This document shows, one piece after another, positions 1 to 12,800 of a stretch of 64,000 bases of DNA. The DNA is taken from assembly GCF_040802235.1 (NCBI RefSeq), contig NC_133172.1, forward strand, positions 31,205,738 to 31,269,737, written 5' to 3'. The number at the start of each line of letters is the position of its first letter. The stretch's first letter is position 1. The notes below the pieces were generated by a model, which was not told the origin of the DNA, made no database searches, and worked only from the letters and a program-made list of their open reading frames with translations. This DNA is from Manis javanica. Lineage: Eukaryota; Chordata; Mammalia; Pholidota; Manidae. The position numbers and the translations under genes are program-made.

Positions 1-1309
1 ACCAATTACTTGAATATTTAAAGAAAGTAATATTTTACAAAATAAAGGGGTGACCCGAGAAAATAAGAGGAAAGGTATGAGGATCCAGCAGCCTCTCATC
101 AGGAAACAAAGGTGACCAGCAAGACCAGGCCTCAAGAAGGCCAGCACCACACAGGTGGCTCCCGAAAGACACTCCTTCCTGGGAAGCAGCAGTTCTCAGC
201 CCCGGCTGCACACTGGGGTCACCTGGGATGTTTGGAAAATACTGACGTCTGAGCCGCTTGTCCAGATTCCTGGGGGGTGGGGAGGGCTGGGCATAGCTGC
301 ATTTTGTAGGAGTTCCCAAGGGAGTCTAATGTTCAGCCAGGATTAGGAACCACGGGTGTAGTCCCACATTAGTGACCGAAATGGGTAATCAAGAAAGTAA
401 CCCTGGTGGCACACTTCACCGAACTTGAGGTCTTGGCATGTCTGGGGGTCAGCAAAGGGCAAGGATTCACTGTGAAGGGAAAAGCTTTAGTGGGAAAATA
501 AGTCTGTACTAGGGCAAAGGTCCCTTTCCTCTGTTTTTCTAGCTGCTTCTTGCCCTGAAGAAACCACACTGAGCAGAACAGACATCCATTTTATATCAAC
601 GCCTGGCGTTCATGTCCTTCCTCAAGTTAATAAAATTATGGTGAAAAAAGTCCCTTGCCGATGAAGTAAACACTTGAGAAAGAAGCAGAGGACCGGCGGT
701 AGTGGCGCTGGTGAGCTCTGCTTTAAAGGAGGGCAGGCGGGAGGGAGGTTTATGCGGGGCCCACCGGCAGCTGGCCAGCGTGCTGCTCCCAGGACAGATG
801 AGAGAGGGGCGGTGCAGGACAGGGAAGAGGAAGCCAAACGGGTGCAGCTGAGGTGAAATCCCTGACGCAGCCTGGTCCCACGGGGGTTTGGGCATAAACC
901 ACAGCCCGGAATTTGTCCAGCCTTTCGACGGAGGAGGGCAAGGGGTGTGTACTCCCACTTGGGTTAGGCACTGCCTATAGGTCACTCAAGGCACTTCAGG
1001 CTCCCTAGTTGGATTTGGCTCCAGTTCCTCGGCAAGGAGCGCCCCTTGAAGGTCACAGGTGGAAGCTGGTAGCAGCGTAGCATACAGAAGCTGGGAGGTG
1101 GGTGCTCAAACTGATAAGGGGACCCAGCGTGTCTGGGCAGGGCACTGACAGTATTTCCTACCCAGGCCAAGGCATTTCTGCTCATTCTGTTAGCTTAACA
1201 TCCTGCATTTCTATTGACAAGTCATACAGCCTATTTCAACATTTCCTCTTCTGATTCAATAGATTCCCTCTCAAAACCTTTCTCTTCCTTACTGCCCATT
1301 TCTTGTGTT
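1..1309. other. Noncoding sequence, no feature recognised
   Basis: No repeat family or gene recognised. The segment 670-1180 is moderately GC-rich with overlapping chance frames in several phases, none showing splice signals or family resemblance. Confidence 0.5.
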
Positions 1310-2290
1310 CATTGTTTTTTGTTTCTTGTGACCATCAGGAAGTCTGGAGGAGGGTGTGATGAAGGGAAATGAGATGAGGAGGCCACTTTCATCTGTATGC
1401 CAGTTAAATGCTGGTGACAGCATGAGACAAGATCCCCAACTGAGGGGGCCCTCATAATGGGAGACTTGTCCTCAGAAGAAGTCTGGCAGCAGGTGGTCCA
1501 GGTTTGACTCAGTTGCTCACCAATGTCAGGACTCTTAGTAAGGGTGTGATAATGTGATTTATAATAAGAAATACGCAGTGGGTCTTTGTCCCCTGTCCTG
1601 GGCAGAGCTCCCAACACCCTTGAAATCTCCTAAGTGAAGGTGACTTTTGGATCCCACCTAAAGATGGGGACTTGTCTCCAGGAGAACTAGCCATGTGATC
1701 AGAGACTAAAGTCCAAGCCCCCCGCCCCCAGAGAAGGGACAAGGGCGAGGGGTTGAGTTCAACTGCCAATAGCCAATAACTTAATCAATCAGGTCTGTAT
1801 AATGAAGCCTCCATAAAACCCCAAGAGGATGGGGTTCAGAGAGCTTCTAGGATGGTGAACACGTGGAGATTGAGGAGCCTGGCCCACTAGGAGAGAGCAT
1901 GGAAGCTCCTTGCCCTTTGTTCTTACCTTGCCCTTTGCAGCTCTTCAGCTGGCTGTTCCTTTTACGATAAACCAGTAATCTGATAAGTAAAATGTTCCTG
2001 AGTTCTGTGAGCCACTCTAATAAAGTAATGTCTAGTAAATTGATAGAACCCAAGTAGGGAGTCACTGGAACCTCCAATCTCTGGCGTTGCTCAGAAGCAC
2101 AGGTGACGACCTGGACTTTCGGTGGGTGTGGGGGAGGGCAGTGCGTAGGACTGAGCCTTACCGCGTGGGACCTGCTGCCGTCTCCAGGGACGTAGTGTGA
2201 GAATTGAGAATGGTAGGACGCCCAGCTGGTGTACGGAATTACGTGTTAATGTAAGAAACCCAACACTGGACTTGGGTGCGGAATTACAGA
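1310..2290 (+). mobile_element. Old ERV LTR (ERVL-like), solo
   Basis: Reads like the plus-strand 3' half of an ERVL-type LTR: 'cataaaaccccaagaggatgg' context near 1815, AATCTGATAAG near 1978, CCTGAGTTCTGTGAGCCACT near 1996, and 'agaagcacaggtgacgacct' near 2092, a tail I associate with MER21/LTR33-like elements. The 5' boundary is poorly defined and I cannot name the subfamily. No retroviral coding region lies beside it, so it is a solo LTR or fragment. Confidence 0.55.
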
Positions 2291-2900
2291 AGGCTTCTCT
2301 GCTGTCCCCTTGGTGTTCCCTCCACGGCAGCATGGCCGCACCAGTCCCTTTCTCATGTCTTCAGACAATAATTTCCAAATCAGGGAGGGAGGGACTGCTT
2401 TCCCTTCACACACTGTTCTCCAGCCAAAAAGGAAAGTATTTTCCAGATCCAGGCACAGACTCCACTTTACAGGTGAAGGGTGGGCCAGGATGGCCTCGCT
2501 TTCCTATTGCTTAGCTTTAAGGAAGATGGGAAAATTAATATCTCGCTCTTTAGCTTCTTTCTGCTGGTTATTCTTGGCCACCCCTTCAGGCCTAACCTCT
2601 GCCCTTCTCTGCCCTGCTTCTGCTCATACTCCTGCAGGCTGACTTCTGTGGGTTTCATCACTGCGCTTTGACTTTTGGCTTCTGATTGGGTTCAGCCCAT
2701 TGGAGGCGCAGGAGGAGATGGGAGGGAGCCGGAGAGAAGTCGGGCCATTTCTTCCTCTGCTTCATTCCTGCCAGGCCACAGTTTATCAGTGACTGCAGCG
2801 CCCCTCTGAAGGCCAAGGTCCGGAAGATACTGCTTTTTGTTACCTCTGAGGTGTTTTACCTTCCCTACTTAGGTCTACAGTATACCTGTAATTTTTTCTC
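2291..2900. other. Noncoding sequence, no feature recognised
   Basis: Nothing identified. Short open frames occur on both strands but lack any recognisable product or splice context. Confidence 0.45.
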
Positions 2901-2904
2901 CCTG

Positions 2905-3058
2905 CTGCTTTTTATTTTGAAAGTTTTCAAACCACTGAAAAGTTTAAAACAATATAATAAACATTTATATCCTTCAGCTAGAATCCCAAGTGGTTAATAT
3001 TTTGTCGCATTTGCTTTATGTTTCTCAATATATGTATCTATAGATAGATGATGATGAT

Positions 3059-3109
<51 letters not shown>

Positions 3110-3168
3110 GATTGATAGATAGATAGATAGATGATAGATAGATAGATGATAGATAGATAGATATAGAT

Positions 3169-3223
<55 letters not shown>

Positions 3224-3480
3224 GATAGATAGATAGATAGATAGATAGAGATAGATAGGTAGATAGATAGATAGGTAGGTAGATAGATAGATGATAGAGA
3301 CAGACAGGGAGATAAATAGACATATAATTCATGGAGCTGTACAATTTTCACCTTGCTGAGCCATTTGAATATTTCAGTTGTCTTGACATTTCAATCATAA
3401 ACACTTCAGTATCTCTTAAGTATAAAAGAATTCTCCTACATAAAGCCTCAAAATTAACACCAGTTCAGTAATATCAACAA
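2905..3480 (+). repeat. Ancient repeat interrupted by the GATA microsatellite
   Basis: Flanks of the microsatellite ('gtttaaaacaatataataaac' context near 2942; 'cacttcagtatctcttaag' near 3402; 'aaaattaacaccagttcag' near 3450) read as one ancient interspersed repeat also seen at 61.76-62.07 kb, where the same order of motifs is uninterrupted. I cannot name the family. Confidence 0.4.
3041..3318 (+). repeat. (GATA)n microsatellite, interrupted
   Basis: About 280 bp of GATA/TAGA units with several GATGATA and GGTA interruptions. It includes a long pure run near 3060-3108 and another near 3174-3222. The minus strand reads as long Tyr-Leu-Ser-Ile frames, which are repeat artefacts. Confidence 0.98.
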
Positions 3481-3569
3481 TTTGATTTTTTTTTTGGCTT
3501 AAAAATACTTTCTTGATATTCGCTGACAACTGATTAGTGCTTTGTAGCTGATAAAGCATTTTCACCAAC

Positions 3570-3740
3570 ATTATTTCGTATCATACACACAGTCCCCTTC
3601 TGAAGCCATTGTTATCATTCCCACCTAATAGATAAGTAAGAATAAGAGGCTAAGTGACCCAGCCAAGGTCACACAGCTAATCGGTAGCATGACTGGAATT
3701 TGAAGGCATACCTCCCAACTCCAAATTTCACACACTTTCT
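3570..3740 (-). repeat. MIR SINE
   Basis: The diagnostic MIR core is present in antisense: 'aagaggctaagtgaccc', 'aaggtcacacagctaa', 'gactggaatttgaaggc'. Diverged, as expected for MIR. Confidence 0.8.
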
Positions 3741-4189
3741 GTGACATTACATCCCATTTGGGCCAGCGCATTAGTTTTTCTATAATTATACCCCTAAGTA
3801 TTTGCCTTATTTTTCCTTTCCAACCTTCCTATCCACCAAAAAATGAGGATTCTTTTCTCCAGCTTCAAAAAGTGATGATATGGATATGCTGGTTAACCAC
3901 CTCAGTCTCTATTTGGTGTGGGAAAATGCTAGGCAACAGGTTTGGAGATTGCATTTAATTTACACTAGCATGATTGATGACATAGTGTTTCTTAACTGCA
4001 TTATGCTTGATTCTTCCCTTCATTCCCCAGTAACAGAGTGAAAGAAGGCTTCCCTCTGCATACCCTTGGATTTCTTCCTCCTAGAGGGGAGAACCTGGTT
4101 TGCAGTGTTCCAGAGGCAGGTGAGAACAAATGCCCTTGAAGCCGAGCCAGGGCAGAATCTCAGACTCTAGCTGCCAGATCTGCCTCTCA

Positions 4190-4830
4190 AGGACCTTTCT
4201 CTCCTTTGCCACTGTCACTGCACCAGTCCAAGCCACCTTGGCTCTTGCTGGGAAACTGCAGCAGGCCCTCACCTCATCCCAGATGGTCACCTGCCCTCTG
4301 TTCTCTCTGCACTCAATAGCCAAAACCCATCAGTGATGCCTGCTGCCTTGAATGAAGTATGCAGAACTGTGCCACCCCCTCATGCTGGCCCCCTCTGACC
4401 TCGCTGCCTCATTTCATGCCATGCTCCCCTCCCCATCTCAAGTTTAAGCTATACCAGCTTTGTCTTCCTCAAACAAGCCTGAGCCCCACCTCAGGGCCTC
4501 TCACCCTGCTTTGTTCTTTGCCTGCAATGCTTCAACCCCCATTTCCACTCCCAGTTACCTGTTTATACCCCCTCATTCACACCTCAGCTTGAGGACCCAG
4601 CCTTGAACCCCAAAACTGGGTCCCCATAAATGCTTGCCTTGCACCCTGTACATTTCCTGAGTGCATGCTCAGCATCTTCACATAATAGATGCTCAACAAA
4701 TTTTCCAGTGACTGAACCTTTAGTGTGTAACTGGAGAAAGTAATAAGACTCAGAGGACAACACTGAAGTCACACAGCTGGTCAGTATCAGGGCCAAGACA
4801 CAAGCCTAGGTCTTTTATCTTTGGGCTCCT
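4190..4830 (+). repeat. L2 LINE fragment (+) followed by MIR (-)
   Basis: From 4190 the order of L2 3'-end motifs is kept: 'cagtccaagccaccttgg', a C-rich middle with 'tgttctttgcctgcaatgct' at 4512, and the closing 'agatgctcaacaaatttt' near 4686. A short MIR-like antisense piece ('gaagtcacacagctggtcag') follows at about 4730-4825. Confidence 0.75.
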
Positions 4831-4979
4831 TCATGCAGGAGAGGTCCCCTTGTGCCTGCCATTGCCACAGAACACTACCTACAGGAGAGGAGTGGGACAC
4901 TCCATCCTAACCTTCTCTTCGTGTCTGCTCCTCAAACTGCACGTGCCATCCATCCACCTGTTCATTTCTTTCGCTATGA

Positions 4980-5175
4980 CCATTCACCTATTCGTCAGAT
5001 ACTGATTGAGCATAAATGTATGTGTGTTATTGTGCTATCCATAGGCATACAACAGTGAGCCCAACAGACAGGCTGCTGCCCTCCATGTGGTGAGGAGACT
5101 GACCAAATCTCATAAAACAGATCAAAGCATGTTGGACAGTAACTGGAGGGAAGGGCTGTGAGGAAACCAAGTGGC
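4980..5175 (-). repeat. L2 LINE 3' end
   Basis: Antisense L2 tail: 'cagatactgattgagca', 'ggcatacaacagtgag', 'cagacaggctgctgccct'. Diverged. Confidence 0.65.
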
Positions 5176-5810
5176 AGAGTGATGGAGGAAGCAGTGGATT
5201 GGCCCGTTCAGCACCAAGCCCCCCCATTCCTTCCTAATAGAACCTGAATTGCATTCAGTTGTCCACTGTCTCAAATATACCCTGGGCCTCAGGAGAGACT
5301 GCCTCAACCCCCAGCCTGTGGGGTGACCTGGTTGTCCCAAGGGTAACCCCAACCCCTTGCCAGTGATGAGCTCAGAAAGGAGCATGGGGCCATTTCATAC
5401 TAATGAGTCAAAGGCAGTTCTGCTGGGGAGGTAGGGGCCTCTAGGGAAAGTGCCTTTGTCTTAAAGAGGAAACCACAGGTGGAGATGGTCTCTCTTCTTC
5501 CTCTGAATGTTGTCATGTCATGAGGGGATGGCTGGAACTGCTGCAGCCACTTGCTCCCAGCCTGAGGGTGGAGCGAACCCCATGCCCGGCTGAGCAGAGC
5601 GATGGAAGAACCAGGGCGCTGATGACCCCTGTGAGCTGCTGTACCTGCGAGCCCTGGAGCCCTCTGCCTTCCCATCCATGTGAGATCATGAGTCATTGTT
5701 TAATTTCCCTTGTCTTGTAGCTCACCCAAAGCACCAAATACAGATACATGGGCCATATCTACTCTCACTGCTCTACCCCTGACTCCTACCAGTGGAATGA
5801 ATGGTATGTC
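5176..5810. other. Noncoding sequence, no feature recognised
   Basis: No repeat or gene recognised in this stretch. Confidence 0.4.
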
Positions 5811-6260
5811 TTAAGTCAGATTTCCCAGAAGCAGACCTGAGACAAGGCTCCATGTGCCAGTGTTGTGTTATGGAAATGCTCCCAGGGGGTCTCATAAGGG
5901 GGAAATGGAAGTAGGCAAGGAAGTTGGGGGTTGAGGAGCCAAGCACAGGAGCAAGGTTAAACAAAGCCTCCTCAACACACACCAGGGACAGCTTTCACCT
6001 GATCCCCTAGAGGGAGCTCTGGAGCATAAGCTGCTGCTCCTGAATTGGCCCATCTCAGATGGGCCTTCAAAACCCACTCCTCAGCTCTGCCTAAGGGCCA
6101 CCCCATGGGCTTATAGAAACCCAGACCCCTTCAAGCTCTCAGCTCTTGCAGGAGCCCAAGAGAGGCACCTCCTGACCACTGGGGGCAAAGTGGAATGAAG
6201 CTAGCAGCAGGGTGCACACAAGCAATAGAAGGGATCAAAAAAGGGCAGGGTGTGGGCCAG
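5811..6260. repeat. Unnamed ancient interspersed repeat
   Basis: Starts 'tcagatttcccagaagcaga' and runs through 'gaggagccaagcacaggagc' and 'gggcttatagaaacccag'. The opening resembles a medium-reiterated family I have seen in mammalian DNA but cannot name. Confidence 0.35.
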
Positions 6261-7262
6261 CAGTGTGGGCCATCAAGTAGATAAATGAACAGCCCTGCAT
6301 GTGCCCACAATTAGCTCTCAAACAAACAGCAAAGCCAAGACAGCCTTCTGGTCTGCAAGTGATTCCACCATATCCCTCCTGTTGCCAAAGGAGTCTTTTC
6401 CTACTGCCCACACAGTGTAGCCAACAGGAGCCCTGCAACTCTTATTAAAATGTAAATAAATATTTGCATTTCAAAATTATCATTGCACTTCAATATTCAC
6501 CTTGAGGTTCTTTTTGCAAAACATTGAAAATCAGATCATAATTTGATGATGAAATATTGATTACACATCTATATTTCTATGCAGAAGTCTATACTATGTA
6601 GACAGAACAACCACCCTATAATATCTTCTATTTCAACTCAATATGAAGATGGATGGTCCCCCCAGGCAAGTGTTGATAAAATACTTACATCAATACAAAA
6701 AGACATTAATGCCAATGCAAGTCAAAGCCTGTTTATTGGTTTGGGTCAAGCTGGCTCCAAGACGGGCTTCCAAACATCAGCAGCTCCAGCCAGTTTGCAT
6801 ATTTCTTCATTTACATCATGTGAGTGGGAAATGACAGGGGAACGTGGACTGGCAGATGGCTGCCCACGTCCGCTCCTGAATCAAGAAGGGGATGAAAATA
6901 AAGTAAACCCAACCTATAAAGAAATTCTGGGAGAAACTTTACTACTGTCATAGCAGTGTGCTTGTCCTCTCTCGATTTCAAAAAGAGTAAAATTAAAAGA
7001 GCAGAAGAAGTAAGAATCACCTCCATTCTTGTTAGGTGCTTACCATAACAGGAAGGAACTAGATCTCATCTTGACTGGGGTCATCTGCTCTGTTTGCCTG
7101 CCCGGCCCTTACTGCCACCTGAAAATCCATATATTTAATACTTCTTTAAATACTCATTGATTGGCTGCCTTCCTCACCAGAAAGTAAGATCCAAAGGGAC
7201 AGAGGGTTTTTTTTCTTTGTTTTCTTGACTGCTATTTTTCCAATGTTGAATTAATTTCTTTC

Positions 7263-7640
7263 CACTTCATTCATTCATCTGAAAAATTGAGCAGCTACTA
7301 TGTGATAGCACTCTACTGGGTTCTTGGGATACACCAGTGAACAAAACAGACATTCCTGTGGGCTACACGGCAATACAGGTGATAAGTAAGTACCAAGCAG
7401 AATAAATTTGAAGGTAATAATTGCTCTGGAGGTGAAGTCAGCAAAGCAAGAAGGCCGGGATGCTGGGAAGATGAATTCCTATTTTAAATCAGCCTCACTG
7501 AGAAGGTGAATTTGAACAAAGCTTTTGTAGGTTGGGGAGTGAGATTCTAGCTACAGACAGGAGGTAGGGTTTTCCTGGCACTTGGAAGAGTGCAAATATC
7601 CTATGACAGGAGTATGCCTCATTTATTTAGGAAACAGAAA
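7263..7640 (-). repeat. L2 LINE fragment
   Basis: Antisense L2 3' end in full order: 'gagcagctactatgtgatag', 'acaccagtgaacaaaacaga', 'gataagtaagtacc', 'tcactgagaaggtgaatttg', and a closing 'ggcacttggaagagtgcaaa'. Confidence 0.85.
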
Positions 7641-8559
7641 AAAAAATGAGTGGCTGGAATGCAGTGAGTGGAATGTTTGGACAATTAAATGAATGATTCT
7701 GAGGCATCCAGGGGCCATCTTGCCCCCAAAAACCACCCCCTGGGGAGAGCCTGTATGAAAAATAAGCTAAGCAGGGACAAACAGAGTCCCCTGGATCTAG
7801 CCATGCCTGAAGCAACTTCTGCCCCACATCTTTTCAGTTCTTGAGCCAAAATATTCCCTTTTTTAAATCACTTGTAACTGTGTTCCTGACGAAACACTCT
7901 GAAACTCCAATGCTTAAGACACTTGTGTTGCTGTGCCCGTGATGAATCTCTAAGACAGGGGCTGCCTGGCTCTGGAACAGTGGGAAATCTATCCGGGGAT
8001 GGGGGGCCGGGGGGCAAAGCCCAGATTCCATCTGTGCAAGGTAGTCCTGGAAAGCTGACAGGTGAGAAAGAAACTCAAATTTGCAATTTTCAAGTGTCAG
8101 AAGGATATTGTGCCACTCCTCTGACATTAAGCATCTTAGGCAGTCTCCCCATTTTCTATCAACACATCTACTGTGTGAGGTGTGGCCTTTGCACTTGCAT
8201 GATCCGGAACCCACGACTGAGAGAGAGTACTCCAGGTGTTAGCTTTCCCAACAAGTCACATTCGAAGGACTAGACAGATCCTTCTTCTTCAGTTACCAAA
8301 GTTGCCGACACAACACTTTCAAAGGATTTTATTCAATTCAGCAGGCACTCTGAGCAGCTGCTCTCCAAGGTGCTGGGAAGGAAAAGGAACACATGATTTG
8401 TTCTGTCCCCTTAAAAGGCAGATTGTTGAGTGGGTGAGGGGCCCTTACGCATTTTATTCACATGTATTCATGTTGAAGGCAAGATACTGGGGACTGGGGT
8501 GGAAACTCCCAGAACGGGGAAGACAAACATTCACATGTGAGTACTTTATGTGTGACTAT

Positions 8560-9095
8560 TCACCATTATTCATTCAGCAAATGTGAAGTAAATGTTTCCT
8601 GTGCAGTCAGCACTCTTTCAGGCATTAAGGATACAGCAGCCAGCAAGATGAGCAAGATCACAGTTCACGTGGAGCAAATATAATAAAGTAAAACTGTAAT
8701 AAAAATAAATAAATGTAAGTACAAATAAACATAAAAATGTAACAAAAATAAAAACTGTAATTTAAAAATGATTTCTGATATTGACAAGTACAACAAGGAA
8801 AATATATCCCAGTAGATAGGCACTGGGGAGCATCGAGCAGGGCAGAGAGGTCAGGGAAGGCTGACCTGAGACACAACTGATAGGAGAGGGCCAGCCTGCA
8901 GAGATGCAGGCACAGTATGCTCAAAGCAGAGGGGATGGTGTGTGCAAAGGCTTAAGCAGGAGTGGGCTGGGCACACCTGAAGATCAGAATCAAGGCTGTG
9001 TGGCCAGCGCTTAGTGAGTGCGGGGGAGAGATGGGAGGTGAGGTCAGGGTGAGTGGGGCCCACTCATGAGGACTGTGGGTTTTATTCTAAGTGCC
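8560..9095 (-). repeat. L2 LINE fragment with internal A-rich insertion
   Basis: Antisense L2 from 'cattcattcagcaaatg' through 'ggatacagcagccagcaag', 'ggtcagggaaggctgacctg', 'gtgtgcaaaggcttaagcag' to 'gtgggttttattctaagtg'. An AAATAAA-rich simple stretch interrupts it at about 8680-8770. Confidence 0.85.
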
Positions 9096-9985
9096 AGCAC
9101 CTTTATTTCAGGGCGATGTTGACATACTCCCACTTGGATAAATTAACACTCTCACCTTAGCAGATCATTTGGGTAGAAACAAGAAATACACCCAGCAATG
9201 CAAAAACAGGATGAAGAGATTTCTACAACTTCTTAAGATATGAACAATGGTACCTTTTATTTTTTAATGAAGAAAACCCGCAAATAAACACAGATCCAGT
9301 CAAAGAACAGTTCATCCAGAGCAAAGGGACTTGAGAAGGTGGAGGCTGGCCCACAAGGATGTGAGGACATTGACGCCAGCCCAGAGCTGGGAGAGATGTG
9401 CCTGCTCTGGGGGGATGCAGCATAGGATGGGGTGTGGCTAGTTGGCCAGAAAGACCAGGGGTAGGGTTTGGAGTTGAGAGGGGAGGTGGGCTGGGGGTCG
9501 GAGGAGATTTAAAGTTGCAGGGCTGTTGTGTACCTCCCATGGCCCCATCAGCTTCTACTCTCCTTAGGAGCCTCAGTCCTGGGCCCAGGGTGGGGTGGGG
9601 GAGGGTCTTACCTTAGCCTCTGGGCTGTGGCAGCCATCAGGAAGGGTGAGGTCCCGGCTTACAGCAGACCACATGTCTCATTTTCAGCAGCAGCTGCTGT
9701 ATTTTTTGGCAGTTGGAAAAACATGAAAGAAGTTCATTTCTCTGTAGCAGCTACAGGATGAACAGGGGAAAGTAACTGAAAAGGTCAAACATGCCCTTCT
9801 CCCACTCAGCTCATAATCCAGGAGAGGCTGAGTACCGAAGCTTCAGGAAGGGGGTAAATCCTCTGGTGCTGAGATCCTACAGAGCTGGATTCTCGGGGGA
9901 TGGCTCCTCCTGCCCCAGCTCCTGGACCAGCTTTCTGAACAGAGTGGGATAGGAGAAACTGTGCCTCTAGAGTTCTAGGGCAAGG
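9096..9985. other. Noncoding sequence, GC-rich in part, no gene recognised
   Basis: The segment 9400-9620 is G-rich on the plus strand (TGGGGTGTGG, GGTGGGGTGGGGG) and could form G-quadruplexes. No splice-bounded coding region or repeat family recognised. Confidence 0.4.
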
Positions 9986-9987
9986 CA

Positions 9988-10095
9988 CTTTAGAAGGGCA
10001 CTATAGGGCTGCGGTCAAGAGAATGGGCTCCGCACTAATAATGACATCAGCTCAAATTCAGTCTGGCTGTCATCCTAACTTGAGGGTGGCACCAT
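9988..10095 (+). repeat. MIR SINE fragment
   Basis: 'gctgcggtcaagagaatggg' and 'tcaaattcagtctggctgtc' follow the 5' part of MIR on the plus strand. Confidence 0.6.
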
Positions 10096-11504
10096 TGGGG
10101 CTGAAACCAATAAGGTATTACAAAAGGAAGCCAGAAGTCTGAGGAAGGGGCTGTTTTCCTGTTCCAATGCTAGAGGGCTGACCCAAGTTTTTCACAGACT
10201 AAGGAATAGACTCTCAGCTGTCTTTGAGCCCCAAAGAAAGCAGGTAAGAAGTGAAACAGCTTAGCATCTCAGGTTCATCCCCTGCTAACAAGCACAAGTC
10301 TCAGGCAGAGCCCAAAGGTAAAGCTTCCAGCTTTGTCTGAGACAGAGTAGGGTCTTCATTCCGGAAAGAGCCTGAATACAACCTTTAGGAAGTTATACCT
10401 CAACAGCCATCATAGTTGGAAAACAATGTCATTAAAACTATCCAATGAACATCCTAACTAATTTTATGTCCACCAAGCATTCTTCCAGCCTCAATTAACT
10501 CCCCATTGCATGTGCAACTGAAAGATCGTGTGTTGACAGAATGGGGGCCAACTCACTTTTTCCTTTAGCAGGCATGTTTTTTGTTTTTAAACCAACCTTC
10601 CAGTTACACACTCATTCACACACACACTCAAAATGCCTCCTGCTACATTCACCATGAAGGGAATGGTGGAGATTAAGAATTCCATCCCACAGGGTGGACT
10701 GAACCAAACACCAGGGGATGCCTGTATGGTTCCAAAGCCCAAGATAAATGTTGCTTCTTCACAATAACCCTGTTTTCTTTTCTCTTCTCCTGTGCCCACC
10801 CCACCCCTCTTGGGACATCAGAGCTCAACAGAATAAGGTCAGAGCTGGAAGGACCCTGAGAGCCCATTGAAACCAATGACTCCTGCTCTGAGGTTAACAG
10901 AAGTAGCACTGCGTTCTGTGAATTCTTGGCAAAAATTCAGAAAACCTAAGGGAATCCACACATTAGCCGATAATGAGACCACACAGACTAACTAAAGCAT
11001 CAGCCACCTCATTAAACTGATAGGCTTAATACTGTTTTTATTGCACAATCACTTCTAAATGTCTTTTATTAATAAAATTGGGGAAATGAATTTGTTATTC
11101 CTTAATAAGTGCAGTGTGTTTAGTTGACAAAATCTTTGCAAAGATAAGGATCAATGAGTGGTAAGAATTCTAAAAGGGTGTCCTTGTTCTGCTGTATTAG
11201 AAACCATGGGTCTGCCACCCCCCTACCCAAAGGAAGAGATGAGGGGAACAAAAACCCATAATTTCCTCAAGCTTCAAATTTCCCTTAAACTCGCTAACCC
11301 CCCTAGTTTATAGCAGCTAGAATCATGAGGGATAATCTCTCTAGACTGTGTTTGATTTTTTCTTTCAATTCACTCAAAGGTCAGTGAACAAAAGGTCTGG
11401 CCCTAGAAGTCACTATTACTCATAAGTATGAAATTATCAGTCCACCTGCTGCTCTTGATAGGGAGGGGACATAAAAGGGCCCATCTACTACACCAGTAGT
11501 TTCT

Positions 11505-11680
11505 CCACGTAATCTCCACAACAATCTCATGAAGAAAGTATAACTTTCCCATTCTGCAGATAATAAAGTTAACATCTGGTGGAGTTAAAAGACTTTCCAG
11601 GGGAACATACGTTTAGAACTAAAACCCAGTTCTGTTTAATGTTTAAGTCCAGGTTCATGAATCACACTACACCACTCTGT
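11505..11680 (-). repeat. MIR SINE
   Basis: Antisense MIR: 'acaacaatctcatgaagaa', 'cattctgcagataataaag', then a diverged receptor-side half ending near 11660. Confidence 0.65.
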
Positions 11681-12029
11681 AAACACCACTGGATTCAGAA
11701 CCATGGACAGAGGCGGAGTCCCTAGTGTCTTCACTAGGAAAGGGTTGGAGGCAAAGAGAATGGGAAGATAGGTGCTGAGTTCCAGGGAGAGCTCTCCTTA
11801 CAGAAATGCCTGAACTAATAGGAAGGGGGCTAGGGCCAGTGAGGGGCACATCACCATAATTGGTTCACATCAGATTCAAACTGATCTTTTGAGACCATTT
11901 TCTATTCCCACCAACTACTTAAGCTAGGACAAGCATTGTCATCTGTTAAATGCCATTCCCAGACTGCCACCCAGAGTTTTTGTGAGGCAAAGATGAATTG
12001 GTACATAGAAAAGCTATTTGAAGTTCATG

Positions 12030-12420
12030 AAAATTCACTGCTAAGGAAAAATTGTAACAGACCACCCCCAAATCCCAGTGGCTTAACATTTATTTCTCTC
12101 TTGTGTAAAGCCCCAAACAGGGATTCCTGATTGTCACAAAGCATGCCTCCAAGAGTGATTCTGGTATCCATGATCCCTCGTCCTTGTGGCTCTGCCACCC
12201 TCCAACATAACTTCTAAGGTCCTTGTGTTTATCAACTTCAAGCCGGAGGTGGAAAAATCTTTAAGAATACCCAAGGTGGTTTCTCTAAGCCAGGCCTGGA
12301 GGCGGCACAGCACCTCTCCTCATGTTCTACTGGCTATAACCCAGCTCATGGCCACACCTACCTACAAGCAGGGCTGGGAAGTATAATCTAGGTGTGGGTA
12401 CCAGAGATATGGAAATGAGC
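12030..12420 (-). repeat. Ancient interspersed repeat, family not assigned
   Basis: 'ccagtggcttaacatttat' near 12080 and 'tacaagcagggctgggaagt' near 12363 are landmarks of a common ancient mammalian repeat, also represented at about 51.08-51.60 kb. Confidence 0.5.
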
Positions 12421-12694
12421 TTTGATGAACACAGAGCAGTCTCTTGCTCCTGTACAAAGTTGAGAAGTTGTCATAATCACCTGATTCTTAGCCCCATTTG
12501 AGATCTTGAGAGTGGGAATAAACTAAGGATGAACGGTGTAAAATATCAACTCCTGGGCTTGCCCTGAATGCATTTCACATGTAGATAATCTTAGATTCAC
12601 TATCTGGGCATCTTGCATACTCCATGGTACAAAATCAGGGGAAATTATCACAAAGTAAATCTGTTAGGTCATTAGATTCTCCAGAATATAGAAA

Positions 12695-12800
12695 AACACA
12701 TATATAATATATATATTTTTTATATATGTCATATATATTTACATTATATGTAATATATAGAGGTATGTCCATATTATATATGATATATCTGTATCTATAT
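12695..12800. repeat. TA-rich low-complexity tract
   Basis: Dominated by TATA/ATAT with small inverted repeats (ACATTATATGTAATATATAG, CATATTATATATGATATATC) that could extrude hairpins. Confidence 0.9.

Noticed and set aside
2994-3351. Minus-strand frames of Tyr-Leu-Ser-Ile repeats
   Set aside because: Direct translation of the GATA microsatellite.
6170-6195. Possible CTCF motif 'ccactgggggcaaag'
   Set aside because: Mismatches two core positions of the consensus.
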